This document shows positions 18,715-27,647 of a stretch of DNA of 64,000 bases, piece by piece. The notes under the pieces were generated by a model, which saw only the letters and a program-made list of their open reading frames with translations, did no database searches and was not told the DNA's origin. The first letter of the stretch is position 1; each line of letters begins with the position of its first letter. Position numbers and translations under genes: made by a program. The DNA comes from Tateyamaria sp. syn59 (GTDB lineage Bacteria; Pseudomonadota; Alphaproteobacteria; Rhodobacterales; Rhodobacteraceae), in NCBI RefSeq assembly GCF_007995245.1, contig NZ_VCBA01000004.1, positions 1 to 64,000 of the forward strand. Reading direction: 5' to 3'.

Positions 18715-19758
18715 TCACTCTCCGTTCTGGTTGTTGTCGGGTCGTCGGCCGATGCCAGCCGTTGTCATCACCGCCGTGCGTGCATGCTCGTCCGGGATCA
18801 ACTCGGCCAGCAGCGTCGCAAAGTCCATGCGTCCGCGCCGCACCAGCGTTTCGAGTGCGTCGGCAATAGGTGAGTGCGGTTCGGCCCGACGAAAGTATGC
18901 GGCGATCCGCAGCATCTGGCCGAAGGCGTCTTCGCGAGACGTGATGGCCGAGGACACATGCAGATCTGCGGGCGATGCGTCCGCACTGTCCGGCGTTTCC
19001 GTGGCTGGCACCGCGCTGCCAGGTGCACCTTCATTCAGGATGTCGGCGGCCAAGCTGCGTATCGTCCGCGCCGCTTCGTCCAACGCGTCCTCGATCTTGT
19101 TGAAGGGCGGGGCTTCCGGACCAAGCAAATCACCCAACAAACTGTCGCATCGCTCAAGGGCGCTGCTGGCCTGTTCTATGGCGCGAAGTTGCTCAGCAAT
19201 TGCCGCTGATCCCGCCTGCTCCAGAGCAATTGCAACCGCAGCGGCAGCACCGCCGTCGGTCACGTTCCAGACGCCGTGCTCACCATAATTGCCGTCAGGC
19301 GCCAGCGGCACGAGGCGCAGCGGAGCGATCAAGGTGCCTTCCCGACCCACGCCGTTTAAGGCTCCTATTATATCGAACGGACGGTCGAGCGCGTCTTCGG
19401 GTTGTGGGTGAAGGTCAGCGCCATGCGCCTCAACCATGTCGGCAAGACGCACGAGTGATTCGCCCAGTCCGGAAAATCCGGAAAGGCGCGTCCGCGCCTC
19501 AATCAGCCACACGGTGACTTCTATATCCAGGCCAATATGGTCCAGCAGATGCGCTGCCGTATCGGCGACTTCCAGCCAATGTGGCGCGATCTTCAGCACC
19601 CGTTTTGCGGGTTCTGCCCCCTCCTGTCGGCGCTCTTCCGCTCGCGCCGCTGACCTTGCGTCCCTGAGGCGGCGATAATCCGCTAACCCCGAATTGGATT
19701 CCCGCGGGTTCTCGCCAATCGGGAGGGCCGTTTGAGGAAGCCTACTGTCATCGGGCAC
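18715..19758 (-). CDS. tssA: T6SS protein TssA (ImpA family)
   Basis: 347 aa, first gene of the leftward operon. GTG start with AGGAGA 8 nt upstream. The N-terminal ImpA-type domain (about 60-190: APHWLEVADTAAHLLD, LDIEVTVWLIEA, GLGESLVRLADMVE) caps the baseplate/sheath in characterised systems. The C-terminus has AYFRRAEPHSPIADALE, matching the common YFRxxEPxSPxxxLLxR motif, followed by DFATLLAELIPDE. It diverges from tssH across 300 bp. Confidence 0.93.
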   Translation of the reverse strand: MPDDSRLPQTALPIGENPRESNSGLADYRRLRDARSAARAEERRQEGAEPAKRVLKIAPHWLEVADTAAHLLDHIGLDIEVTVWLIEARTRLSGFSGLGESLVRLADMVEAHGADLHPQPEDALDRPFDIIGALNGVGREGTLIAPLRLVPLAPDGNYGEHGVWNVTDGGAAAAVAIALEQAGSAAIAEQLRAIEQASSALERCDSLLGDLLGPEAPPFNKIEDALDEAARTIRSLAADILNEGAPGSAVPATETPDSADASPADLHVSSAITSREDAFGQMLRIAAYFRRAEPHSPIADALETLVRRGRMDFATLLAELIPDEHARTAVMTTAGIGRRPDNNQNGE

Positions 19759-20058
19759 CGGGTTTGTCTCCTACGGGCAATCATGTTTTTCCAATAAAAA
19801 CCGAGACTTAATAGGTAGCTTATCTCGATTCGTATAAAACCGTACCTGAGCAATTCCGGAATTCCGAATGGATAATATGCTTGAAGAATGGCTGACCGGC
19901 TGAAAACTTTAAGGGTGTAAGCGGCGCCTGGGCGTCGGGCTTCAGCGGGACAAAATCAGCTTGTTTCCGTCGTCCATGCTTGCAACCTAAAAGTGTGTTT
20001 CAACGCGTGAATTCTGGCGCGGTAACTGTGAGCTAGTCGATTTGATTGATGTGTACTG
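19759..20058. promoter_or_regulatory. divergent T6SS promoter region with 12-bp palindrome
   Basis: 300 bp between tssA (leftward) and tssH (rightward), with no gene and AT-richer than the flanks. It must carry the promoters of both T6SS operons. A perfect palindrome AATTCCGGAATT lies at 19852-19863, near its middle, and could be an operator. No confident -35/-10 or sigma-54 (-24/-12) element could be assigned by eye. Confidence 0.5.
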
Positions 20059-22641
20059 ATGTCCGAAATTGATCTGCATGTTTTGATTTCACGGCTGGCC
20101 CCCGATGTGGCCGCAACCCTGGAAACAGCTGCGGGAATCGCTGTCCGGAATGGCCACGGAACGATTGAGCCGGAACATTGGATCGTCGCGTTGTGCGACG
20201 CGAACAACGCAGCAGCGGCAATCGAAGCGGCCGGCGTAAACCCGGCCGCCGTCCGGGCAGAAGCGCAGCGCACCATCGACGCATTGCCGCGCGGCACAGC
20301 CGCGACACCGACGATGGCCGCCTCTGTCGTCGACCTTGCGCGCGAAAGCTGGACGGCCACCAGTCTGAGGTTCGCCCAGCGCATGGTGACAGCCGACATC
20401 CTGCTGCATGTGCTCACAAACGACACGGCGTTGAGAGCAGCCGTGCGGCGCGCAGCCCCCTCTCTGCTTCAATTGGACAAATCCGTTCTTGAGGACCGGA
20501 TTGCAGCAACCGCAGACACAGATGCATCGGGCGACACCCGGCCAGCGACCAGCGGCGAAGACTTCATCGCGCTTTACACCCACGACCTGACGGCACAGGC
20601 CCGCGAAGGAAAAATCGACCGCATCGTCGGACGTGATGCCGAGTTGCGCCAGATGGTCGACATCCTGCTGCGGCGGCGACAGAACAACCCGATCCTGCTG
20701 GGTGAAGCCGGGGTCGGCAAGACCGCCGTTGTCGAAGCTTTCGCGATGATGATCGCCGACGGAACAGCGCCGAAACCGCTGAAAGAGATGACGCTCTATG
20801 CGCTGGACCTCAACCTGCTTCAAGCAGGCGCCGGAGTGAAGGGCGAGTTCGAACGCCGCCTGACCGGCATATTGGATCAGGTCAAGGCTACAGCCAGCCC
20901 GGTGATTTTGTTCATCGACGAAGCACACGGTTTGATCGGCGCCGGTGGGCAGGCTGGGCAAGGCGATGCAGCCAATATTCTGAAACCAGCGCTGGCGCGC
21001 GGCGAATTGCGCACCATCGCGGCGACCACTTGGGGTGAGTACAAGAAATACTTCGAAAAGGATGCGGCCCTGACGCGTCGGTTCCAACCGATCAAGGTTG
21101 ACGAGCCGGACATTGAAACGGCCGTGCGGATGATGCGCGCCGTTGCGGTCAAATTCGAGGCACATCATGGGGTGTCTATCCGCGAAAGCGCATTGCGCGC
21201 CGCGGTCGACCTGTCCGCGCGCTACCTGCCTGAGCGGCACTTGCCCGACAAGGCGGTCAGCGTCATCGACACGGCTGCTGCAGCGGTCCGACTGTCCCGC
21301 GACATTGATCCCGAGGCGCTGGAACGGCACAGGATCGAAGCCCGCCACCTGTCGGCAGAAATCGAGCGGCTGGAAAGCGAACCCGCAGCCTCAGGTGCGC
21401 AAGACAACAGCCTGAAGTCACTGCGCACAGCCCATGCTGTCGAAGAAAGCGCCGCAAAAACCGTTGCGCTGGAACTTGAAAAGCAGCGCGCGTTGGCTGC
21501 CAAAGCGGACGCTGTGGCCGCCGCCGGGCAAGCAAACCTGCCCGAACTGGCCGAAGCGGAACAGGCCCTCGCCAAAGCTGGCGGCGAAAATCCCCTTGTC
21601 CATCGCGTAGTGGATGCCGAGGCCGTCGCGCAAGTGATTGGCCGCTGGACCGGAGTGCCGACCGGACGCCTAATGCGCAATCAGATTGACGCGGTGGGCT
21701 CCCTGAATCAGCGCCTGAAGGCGCGCGTGCTGGGCCAGGACGCCGCGATCGACGCGCTGTGCAAGGCGATGCGCGTGGCGCGTGCACGGCTTGGTGATGT
21801 GCGCCGACCGCAGGGCGTTTTCCTACTGGCTGGCATGTCTGGCGTGGGCAAAACCGAAACCGCTCTGGCGCTGGCGGATGAGCTTTATGGCGGTCAGCAA
21901 GCGCTGAGTGTCATCAACATGTCGGAGTTCAAAGAAGAGCATAAAGTCTCTCTGCTGATGGGCTCGCCCCCCGGCTATGTCGGCTACGGCGAGGGCGGCG
22001 TGCTGACAGAAGCCGTGCGGCGCAGGCCCTACGGCGTGTTGCTTCTGGACGAAATTGACAAGGCACATCCAGCGGTTCAGGACATTTTCTATCAAGTGTT
22101 CGACAAGGGCGTGCTGCGCGACGGCGAAGGCCGCGACGTGGATTTCCGAAACACGACAATCCTGATGACGGCGAACACCGGAACAGAAACCCTTGCGATG
22201 CTTGCTGAGGATCCGGATGCGATGCCTGCGCCCGACACGCTGCCAGACCTGATCCGGCCCGAACTTCTGTCCCATTTCAAACCTGCCTTTCTGGGGCGGG
22301 TGACGGTCGTGCCCTACCAGCCGCTGGACAGCGATACGCTGAACGGCATCGTTGATATGCAAATCACCCGCATCGCAGAAAGGTTGGCCGCCAACTACGA
22401 GGCCCAGCTCAAGGTCACGGATGCCGCCCGCGACACACTCGGCGCGCACGCCAAGTCTAGCGAAACGGGTGCGCGCGCCATTGAGGCGATGCTTTCACAA
22501 AAGGTTCTACCCTTGTTGGCGGACCTTTTCCTGGATTCGATCACGCGCGGTCTGGTGCCGCGCGCGGTCGAAATGGACGTCGATGAGAACGGCGAAATTA
22601 CAGTCGCCGCGATCGGAAAGAGGAGACGTCTGGCAAGCTAG
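20059..22641 (+). CDS. tssH: T6SS ATPase TssH (ClpV)
   Basis: 860 aa AAA+ ClpB-type disaggregase that recycles contracted TssBC sheaths. The N-terminal Clp-N region (1-150) is followed by Walker A GEAGVGKT (215-222) and Walker B with LFIDEAHGLIGAGG. A coiled middle domain (about 420-520) comes next, then a second Walker A GMSGVGKT (about 592-599) and LLLDEIDKAHPAV. The ATG at 20059 lacks a strong Shine-Dalgarno. First gene of the rightward T6SS operon. Confidence 0.96.
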   Translation: MSEIDLHVLISRLAPDVAATLETAAGIAVRNGHGTIEPEHWIVALCDANNAAAAIEAAGVNPAAVRAEAQRTIDALPRGTAATPTMAASVVDLARESWTATSLRFAQRMVTADILLHVLTNDTALRAAVRRAAPSLLQLDKSVLEDRIAATADTDASGDTRPATSGEDFIALYTHDLTAQAREGKIDRIVGRDAELRQMVDILLRRRQNNPILLGEAGVGKTAVVEAFAMMIADGTAPKPLKEMTLYALDLNLLQAGAGVKGEFERRLTGILDQVKATASPVILFIDEAHGLIGAGGQAGQGDAANILKPALARGELRTIAATTWGEYKKYFEKDAALTRRFQPIKVDEPDIETAVRMMRAVAVKFEAHHGVSIRESALRAAVDLSARYLPERHLPDKAVSVIDTAAAAVRLSRDIDPEALERHRIEARHLSAEIERLESEPAASGAQDNSLKSLRTAHAVEESAAKTVALELEKQRALAAKADAVAAAGQANLPELAEAEQALAKAGGENPLVHRVVDAEAVAQVIGRWTGVPTGRLMRNQIDAVGSLNQRLKARVLGQDAAIDALCKAMRVARARLGDVRRPQGVFLLAGMSGVGKTETALALADELYGGQQALSVINMSEFKEEHKVSLLMGSPPGYVGYGEGGVLTEAVRRRPYGVLLLDEIDKAHPAVQDIFYQVFDKGVLRDGEGRDVDFRNTTILMTANTGTETLAMLAEDPDAMPAPDTLPDLIRPELLSHFKPAFLGRVTVVPYQPLDSDTLNGIVDMQITRIAERLAANYEAQLKVTDAARDTLGAHAKSSETGARAIEAMLSQKVLPLLADLFLDSITRGLVPRAVEMDVDENGEITVAAIGKRRRLAS

Positions 22642-22711
22642 CCGCCGCTGTGCTTGCCGCAACCTAAGCCACGAACGACTGCAACCAAATTGACCCAAGG
22701 AGCAATACAAA

Positions 22712-23188
22712 ATGCCAATCTACATGCAACTGGACGGTGTGCCTGGTGATGCGACCCACGAGACCCACCGTGAGTGGATGGATATCGAAACACTGCACTG
22801 GAATGTTGCACGCAACATGAACACGCAGGCCGGTTCCACCGCGAACCGCGAAGCCTCCGAACCGACGGTCAGCGAAGTGGTTCTGACCAAGGTCACGGAC
22901 AGTTCCTCGACCAAACTCTTTGCCGAGGCCTGCACCGGTCGCACAGGCAAGCTGTGCACCATTCACCTTGTCACCACCGGCAACCCCGGTGACACCTATG
23001 TCGAGTACAAGCTGACCAACACGCTTGTATCCAACTATTCGGTGGATACGTCCGGGGATCGTCCGGTTGAAACCATTCGTCTGAACTTCACCAAGATGGA
23101 AGTAAAGTACATCCCGCACGACGAAAACCACAGCCCGCAGTCGCCAATGATCGCATCCTACGATCTGACCACGACCAAGGCCGCTTAA
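22712..23188 (+). CDS. hcp: T6SS tube protein Hcp (TssD)
   Basis: 158 aa, typical Hcp, which forms hexameric rings stacked into the T6SS inner tube and is exported. Family features: start MPIYMQLDGVPGDATHETH, WMDIETLHWNVAR, and VSEVVLTKVTDSSSTKLFAEA. A strong AAGGAG precedes the start by 9 nt, 70 bp after tssH. A stable hairpin follows, which may keep hcp mRNA more abundant than the next gene. Confidence 0.96.
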   Translation: MPIYMQLDGVPGDATHETHREWMDIETLHWNVARNMNTQAGSTANREASEPTVSEVVLTKVTDSSSTKLFAEACTGRTGKLCTIHLVTTGNPGDTYVEYKLTNTLVSNYSVDTSGDRPVETIRLNFTKMEVKYIPHDENHSPQSPMIASYDLTTTKAA

Positions 23189-23197
23189 CGCGCCTCT

Positions 23198-23236
23198 GGC
23201 CGGTTCCCGCAATCGTGGGGACCGGCCCTGCCTTTT
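23198..23236 (+). terminator. hairpin after hcp (partial terminator)
   Basis: An 11-bp stem GGCCGGTTCCC / GGGGACCGGCC (23198-23208 with 23217-23227, one G-U pair, 8-nt loop) is followed by CTGCCTTTT. The T-tract is short, so it may stabilise the hcp transcript or only partly terminate before the downstream gene. Confidence 0.6.
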
Positions 23237-23279
23237 CCGTCCGAACTCCTGTTGTCAGCGAAACGAGGGGCGCCACATC

Positions 23280-24443
23280 ATGGCCACCGATGCAAAAACG
23301 AGGCTGGAAGCGCACGCGCGACGCCTTGGTTCGATTAAATCCGATTACTATGGGCATGTCTTTCAGGCAGTCGCCGGGGCATACTCGGACGCTTTTGATG
23401 CGTTCAACAAGAAACTGGACGAACAAAAGGCCGCCGATGACCTGAAGATGGAACTGGCGATGACGGTTCTGATCGTAGCTGCGGTGGCCGCGGCCCCGAT
23501 TGCCGCGGGCAGCGCGGTGACGATCCTGGCCGGAACCGCTGTGGGCAAAACCATGGCAACCTATTCGGCGCGGGTCGCATCATCCGGCCTTGCCTCGTCC
23601 AAAGTAGCGAGATGGGCGGTGTCACAAGGCGGAGCGCTGCACTCTGCCACGAACCAGTTGTCAAACCGAACTGTCGTGAAAGCGATCTGGGCGCCGGTCC
23701 GGTCCGAGGTAGCAAGTTACGTGCGCAAACAAGCGGCCAAGCAGGCGACAAGAGTCACGGCCGACGTACCCGGTCTCGAGATCCAAACTGGCAACCCGAG
23801 TTCCCTGCTGCTTGCGATGACTGCGTATGTAAAAAACTCCTATGCCTACCTCGAAGCGCAGATTGAGGCAGCGATTGCCGGTGACGGCTCCGAAGACATC
23901 CTCGCGGCGTTTGCCGATGATCTGGACAAACATCCGTTTCTGAAACGCCCTCCGACAATTGATGAGGCGACGCTGGTCACGATGCGCCGGCGCTTTGAAC
24001 TGGCCCTGTTCCTCGACTACCTGATGCAATTCGACCGGCTGGAGGTCACAAAGTTCAGCCACCACACGCGGAAGGATGCCATCGCCGTCTACACAACGAC
24101 CTCGTCCGCGATTGAGGCGCTTCCAGGCTCTCCAGATTATCCGCGGAACAGATCCAGACAGTATTCACAAGAAGGCCAACGGGTCGTCTACCGCGATCCG
24201 GGCAATAAGGTCGAAGACCGCATCAACGAGTTGATGGCCGACGAACTGGACGCGAAAGATACGCTTGTGCAGCTGAAAGGTCTGCCGCGCGACCTGATCC
24301 GCGACCGCTCTTTCTTCGAGACGGGCCCGTTTGGTTCTGACGTCGATGCCACAGCCATGCGCAACAGCGCAAAAGCGCTGCGCGCGCTGAACGATGCGTC
24401 GCCGCTCGTGAACAGGATCCCGGCGCAGGCCGCGGCTGGATAG
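23280..24443 (+). CDS. unknown protein linked to hcp, candidate T6SS effector
   Basis: 387 aa, not recognised as a known family. It is the third gene of the tssH-hcp operon, a common position for T6SS cargo. After an Ala/Lys-rich amphipathic N-terminus there is one long hydrophobic Ala/Val/Ile stretch (about 58-88, including TVLIVAAVAAAPIAAG and AVTILAGTAVG) that could span or insert into a membrane. The rest is soluble and charged. No catalytic motif, PAAR, MIX or signal peptide was seen. No cognate immunity gene follows; the next gene is on the opposite strand and encodes DctM. It could be a pore-forming effector, an Hcp chaperone or a structural accessory. Confidence 0.6.
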   Translation: MATDAKTRLEAHARRLGSIKSDYYGHVFQAVAGAYSDAFDAFNKKLDEQKAADDLKMELAMTVLIVAAVAAAPIAAGSAVTILAGTAVGKTMATYSARVASSGLASSKVARWAVSQGGALHSATNQLSNRTVVKAIWAPVRSEVASYVRKQAAKQATRVTADVPGLEIQTGNPSSLLLAMTAYVKNSYAYLEAQIEAAIAGDGSEDILAAFADDLDKHPFLKRPPTIDEATLVTMRRRFELALFLDYLMQFDRLEVTKFSHHTRKDAIAVYTTTSSAIEALPGSPDYPRNRSRQYSQEGQRVVYRDPGNKVEDRINELMADELDAKDTLVQLKGLPRDLIRDRSFFETGPFGSDVDATAMRNSAKALRALNDASPLVNRIPAQAAAG

Positions 24444-24575
24444 CAGACCCCGACGCGACACGCCTGACCCGCGTGTGCATGTGGGCCAATGGCGAAGGCC
24501 TACCTACAGGGCAGTCGGCAGGCTGAACGCGCCATGCATTTGATCGTGGCAGGGCTGTAAGCTGCCTCCGGAGGG

Positions 24576-25859
24576 CTACCCGCCGATAAGCGACGGCAAG
24601 GTCAACGAGATCGCGGGGACAAAGGTGATCAGCATCAGCGCGATCAGGATGGCGATATAGAACGGCCAGATCGTCCTGACTGCCTTTTCCATCGGCAGTT
24701 TTCCTACGGCACATCCAACGAACAGGCATGACCCCACAGGCGGTGTGCACAGCCCGAGGCCCAAGTTGACAAGAAGGATCATGCCAAATTGCAACGGGTC
24801 GATGCCAAGGCTGTTGGCCACAGGCAAGAAGATCGGCGTGCAGATCAGGATAAGCGCCGCCATGTCCATGATCATGCCGAGGATCAGCAGGACCAGGTTG
24901 ATCATCAATAGGATCAGGATCGGATTTTCCGTCAGCCCGGTCAGCAGGTCCACCGTTTTCGCAGGGACGCGGTAGAATGTCAGCATGTATGCAAACGCAC
25001 CAGCGCACGCGATCAGAATCATGACCATCGCGGTCGTGCGAACCGATTGCAGCACTGCCGTCTTGAACTTGTCGAAGGTGATGGATCTGTACACCAGCAA
25101 AGTCACAAGAAAGGCGTAGATCGCGCCGAACGCACCGGATTCCGTCACAGTGAATACGCCCGACAGGACCCCGCCCACGATGATCACTGCCGTCAAAAGC
25201 CCCGGTATCGCGCCCAGAAAGGCCATCAGGAGTGCGGTCATTCCGGGAAACTTCTCGGCGCTGTAGCCGCGCTTGACCGCCACGATGTAAGCCGCCGCTG
25301 CAAGGCAAGCACACATCAGAATGCCGGGCACCACGCCTGCCAGAAACAGCTTCGAAATTGAAATCCCGCCGCCCGCAGCAATCGCAAAGATGATCATGTT
25401 GTGGCTGGGTGGGATGATGATGCCCGCAATCGAGGACGTCACCGTGACATTCACAGCATAATCCGCGTCATACCCCTTTTCCTTCATCACCGGCACCAGG
25501 ATCGAACCAAGCGCTGAAATGTCGGCGATGGCCGAGCCAGAGATGCCGCCAAAGAGCATCGAGGAAAACACGTTCACGATGCCCAGACCGCCCCGGACCG
25601 CCCCAACAGCCGCTTGGGCAAAACGCACGAGGCGCATGGCGATGCCGCCATGGAACATCAACTCTCCCGCAAAGATGAAAAATGGGATCGCCATAAGCGC
25701 AAAGACGTTGATCCCGCTGATGATCCGCTGGAAACCGATCATCAGCGGCAGCCCTTCGAACCAGAAGGCCGCGATGGCCGAGATACCAAGAGCGAACGCG
25801 ACGGGCGTGCCAATCAGCACGCAGAAGGCAAAGGCCCCCAGAAGGACGGCAATTCCCAT
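24576..25859 (-). CDS. dctM: TRAP transporter large permease DctM
   Basis: 427 aa, usual DctM length. It is the ion-coupled membrane subunit of a tripartite TRAP importer, with about 12 hydrophobic segments and conserved IPFFIFAGELMFHGGIA, IIPPSHNMIIFAIAAGGG and GLGLCTPPVG. It lies 9 bp after dctQ in a dctP-dctQ-dctM operon. It belongs with the substrate-binding protein whose uronate-type character is described under dctP. Confidence 0.95.
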   Translation of the reverse strand: MGIAVLLGAFAFCVLIGTPVAFALGISAIAAFWFEGLPLMIGFQRIISGINVFALMAIPFFIFAGELMFHGGIAMRLVRFAQAAVGAVRGGLGIVNVFSSMLFGGISGSAIADISALGSILVPVMKEKGYDADYAVNVTVTSSIAGIIIPPSHNMIIFAIAAGGGISISKLFLAGVVPGILMCACLAAAAYIVAVKRGYSAEKFPGMTALLMAFLGAIPGLLTAVIIVGGVLSGVFTVTESGAFGAIYAFLVTLLVYRSITFDKFKTAVLQSVRTTAMVMILIACAGAFAYMLTFYRVPAKTVDLLTGLTENPILILLMINLVLLILGMIMDMAALILICTPIFLPVANSLGIDPLQFGMILLVNLGLGLCTPPVGSCLFVGCAVGKLPMEKAVRTIWPFYIAILIALMLITFVPAISLTLPSLIGG

Positions 25860-25868
25860 GATCAGATC

Positions 25869-26396
25869 CTATTCGATACTGTCGCTGCGTTCGTCCGCAC
25901 CCAGAAACAGGCGGATGAGATGGCCAAGAGAGAATAGCAGGATCAAGGCGCCCCCGACCGTAAGCGGCAATGAGCGTAAGCCCTCTGGCACCTGGATCAG
26001 CGGGATCAGCGATCCCCATTTGAAGAGGGTCAGCTGCCACCCATACCACAGCATCAGCCCCCCAAATGCCGCCATTGAGATGTCCGAGATGACAACCAAG
26101 GCGGAGCGCACGCGGCGTGGCACCGAGCTGCGGACGATGGAAACCGACAGATGCGTGTGTTCATGCACCCCTACTGCAGCGCCGAGAAACGCGATCAACA
26201 TGACCAGCAAAAGGGCCACCTGCTCTACCCAAGTGGGCGTTGCGTTCAGCACGTAGCGACCGAACACAAGCCAGCCGAAAATGACCGTCAGCACCACAAG
26301 TGCGATGCCCGTCGCAACCTTGCACACGAGCGCAAGCGCATCGAGCGCCCGTGACATACGCCGCAAGTGTATTGATCCGCGCAGTGCGTCACTCAT
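25869..26396 (-). CDS. dctQ: TRAP transporter small permease DctQ
   Basis: 175 aa from the ATG at 26396, which has GAGGGT upstream; a GTG at 26420 would add eight residues. Four hydrophobic segments, with the DctQ signature FGRYVLNATPTWVEQVALLL followed by LGAAVGVHEHTHLSV. It forms the membrane complex with DctM. A strong hairpin separates it from dctP. Confidence 0.93.
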   Translation of the reverse strand: MSDALRGSIHLRRMSRALDALALVCKVATGIALVVLTVIFGWLVFGRYVLNATPTWVEQVALLLVMLIAFLGAAVGVHEHTHLSVSIVRSSVPRRVRSALVVISDISMAAFGGLMLWYGWQLTLFKWGSLIPLIQVPEGLRSLPLTVGGALILLFSLGHLIRLFLGADERSDSIE

Positions 26397-26419
26397 CGTT
26401 GGACCCTCAGGACAAGTCA

Positions 26420-26445
26420 CCCGGCTCCGATGATACGGAGCCGGG
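26420..26445 (-). terminator. intercistronic hairpin between dctP and dctQ
   Basis: Perfect 10-bp stem CCCGGCTCCG / CGGAGCCGGG with a 6-nt loop, no T-tract. It follows the gene for the abundant binding protein and precedes the permease genes. This fits 3'-end protection or partial termination that gives more DctP than DctQM. Confidence 0.65.
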
Positions 26446-26471
26446 CGGTTAAAGCATCTTCAGACAGCAAC

Positions 26472-27452
26472 CTATTCAGTGGCCTGGATCAGCTCGACCA
26501 AAGAGCGCAGGCCCGGGTTGGTCTCGAAATATGCCTCGTAAACAGGAGCCATCGCGTCCTGGAAAGGTCCCTTGTCCGCGACTTCGTTCACGACCACGCC
26601 ACCGGCTTCCACGGCTTCGCGGCTCGCCGCTTCGCGCGCGGCCCACAGTTCCCGCTGCAGGATCGCAGATTCCTGTGCAGCTTCGGTCACGGCGGCCTGC
26701 ATATCAGCGGACAGAGCGTCGAACGCCGCCGTATTCACGCAAATGCACTCAGGGATGATCAGATGCTGCGACAGTGAGTAATAGCCCGCAACCTCGAAGT
26801 GACCGGTGGATTCGTAGGAGGGCCAGTTGTTTTCCGCGCCATCTACGACGCCGGTTTTCAGGGCCTGGTACACTTCGGCAAAGGCCATCGGTGACGGATT
26901 GCCACCCAGTTCTGCGATCATTCCGGTGAACAGGTCGTTGTTCATGACCCGGACCTTCATGCCTTCGACATCCGCAGGCGTGTTGATCGGCTTTTCACCG
27001 TTGTAAAATGAACGCGCCCCGGCGTCATACCAAGCCAGTGGCTTGAGCCCCTTGGCCGCCATGCCCTCGGCGATGGCTGCGCCGCCCTCGCTTTCGAGAA
27101 CGCGGAACATGTGTGCGACATCCTTGAAGATAAACGGCAGCGAAACCACATTCGCCTCGGCCACGATCGGGCCAATCGGGCCCAGGTTGAAGTTGCCCAC
27201 CTCAAGCGCACCGGCGCGCACCTGCTCAACCGCGTCTGGCTGGCTGCCCAAAGTCCCGCCGTGGAACATCTGCAATGTGACTTCCCCGCCGGTCTTTTCC
27301 GCCAGCAATTCGGCGAATTTGTCCATGGCGACCGTATTTGGATATCCGTCCGTATGGATATTCCATCCGCGCCAATCCGCAGCATGGACCGAGACGGCCA
27401 TAACAGCCACCGCCGCCGCGCCGACCAGTGATTTCGTGACATTCTGGAACAT
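26472..27452 (-). CDS. dctP: TRAP substrate-binding protein DctP, uronate-type
   Basis: 326 aa from the ATG at 27452 (GGAGG 5 nt upstream). A Sec signal peptide (about 1-23, ending SVHA) precedes the periplasmic DctP domain. Seen: GGTLGSQPDAVEQVRAG, the arginine region GMKVRVMNND, and ALKTGVVDGAENNWPSYES. The ENNWPSYESTGHFEVAGYYS stretch is typical of TRAP binding proteins for sugar acids such as glucuronate and galacturonate. The nearby KdgF-like cupin and FCD regulator point the same way. The exact ligand cannot be read from sequence. Confidence 0.92.
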   Translation of the reverse strand: MFQNVTKSLVGAAAVAVMAVSVHAADWRGWNIHTDGYPNTVAMDKFAELLAEKTGGEVTLQMFHGGTLGSQPDAVEQVRAGALEVGNFNLGPIGPIVAEANVVSLPFIFKDVAHMFRVLESEGGAAIAEGMAAKGLKPLAWYDAGARSFYNGEKPINTPADVEGMKVRVMNNDLFTGMIAELGGNPSPMAFAEVYQALKTGVVDGAENNWPSYESTGHFEVAGYYSLSQHLIIPECICVNTAAFDALSADMQAAVTEAAQESAILQRELWAAREAASREAVEAGGVVVNEVADKGPFQDAMAPVYEAYFETNPGLRSLVELIQATE

Positions 27453-27573
27453 GGTTTCCTCCCTAAAGACCAGAGCCAAATTCTTGTCTCGCCGTGTCTT
27501 GCCTCGGGCACCCGAGCCTCCCGGCCACCAAGGGAAAAACGACGGTTTGGCATTTTGATGCCCCAAAGGAGTA

Positions 27574-27585
27574 CTAGTATACCAG
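27574..27585. promoter_or_regulatory. FCD/GntR operator upstream of dctPQM
   Basis: CTAGTATACCAG, a near-perfect palindrome of type CTrGTATACyAG, inside a 16-base stretch (ACTAGTATACCAGTTT, 27573-27588) repeated exactly at 28989-29004. It fits the TNGTNNNACNA-like core bound by FadR/FCD-class GntR proteins. It lies about 120 bp upstream of dctP and is the likely target of the GntR regulator encoded at 28177-28869. Confidence 0.7.
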
Positions 27586-27647
27586 TTTTGTCAACTGAAA
27601 TGTTTTCCTTCAATCGCAGGTCGAAACCACGTCATGCGCAGATGGCG

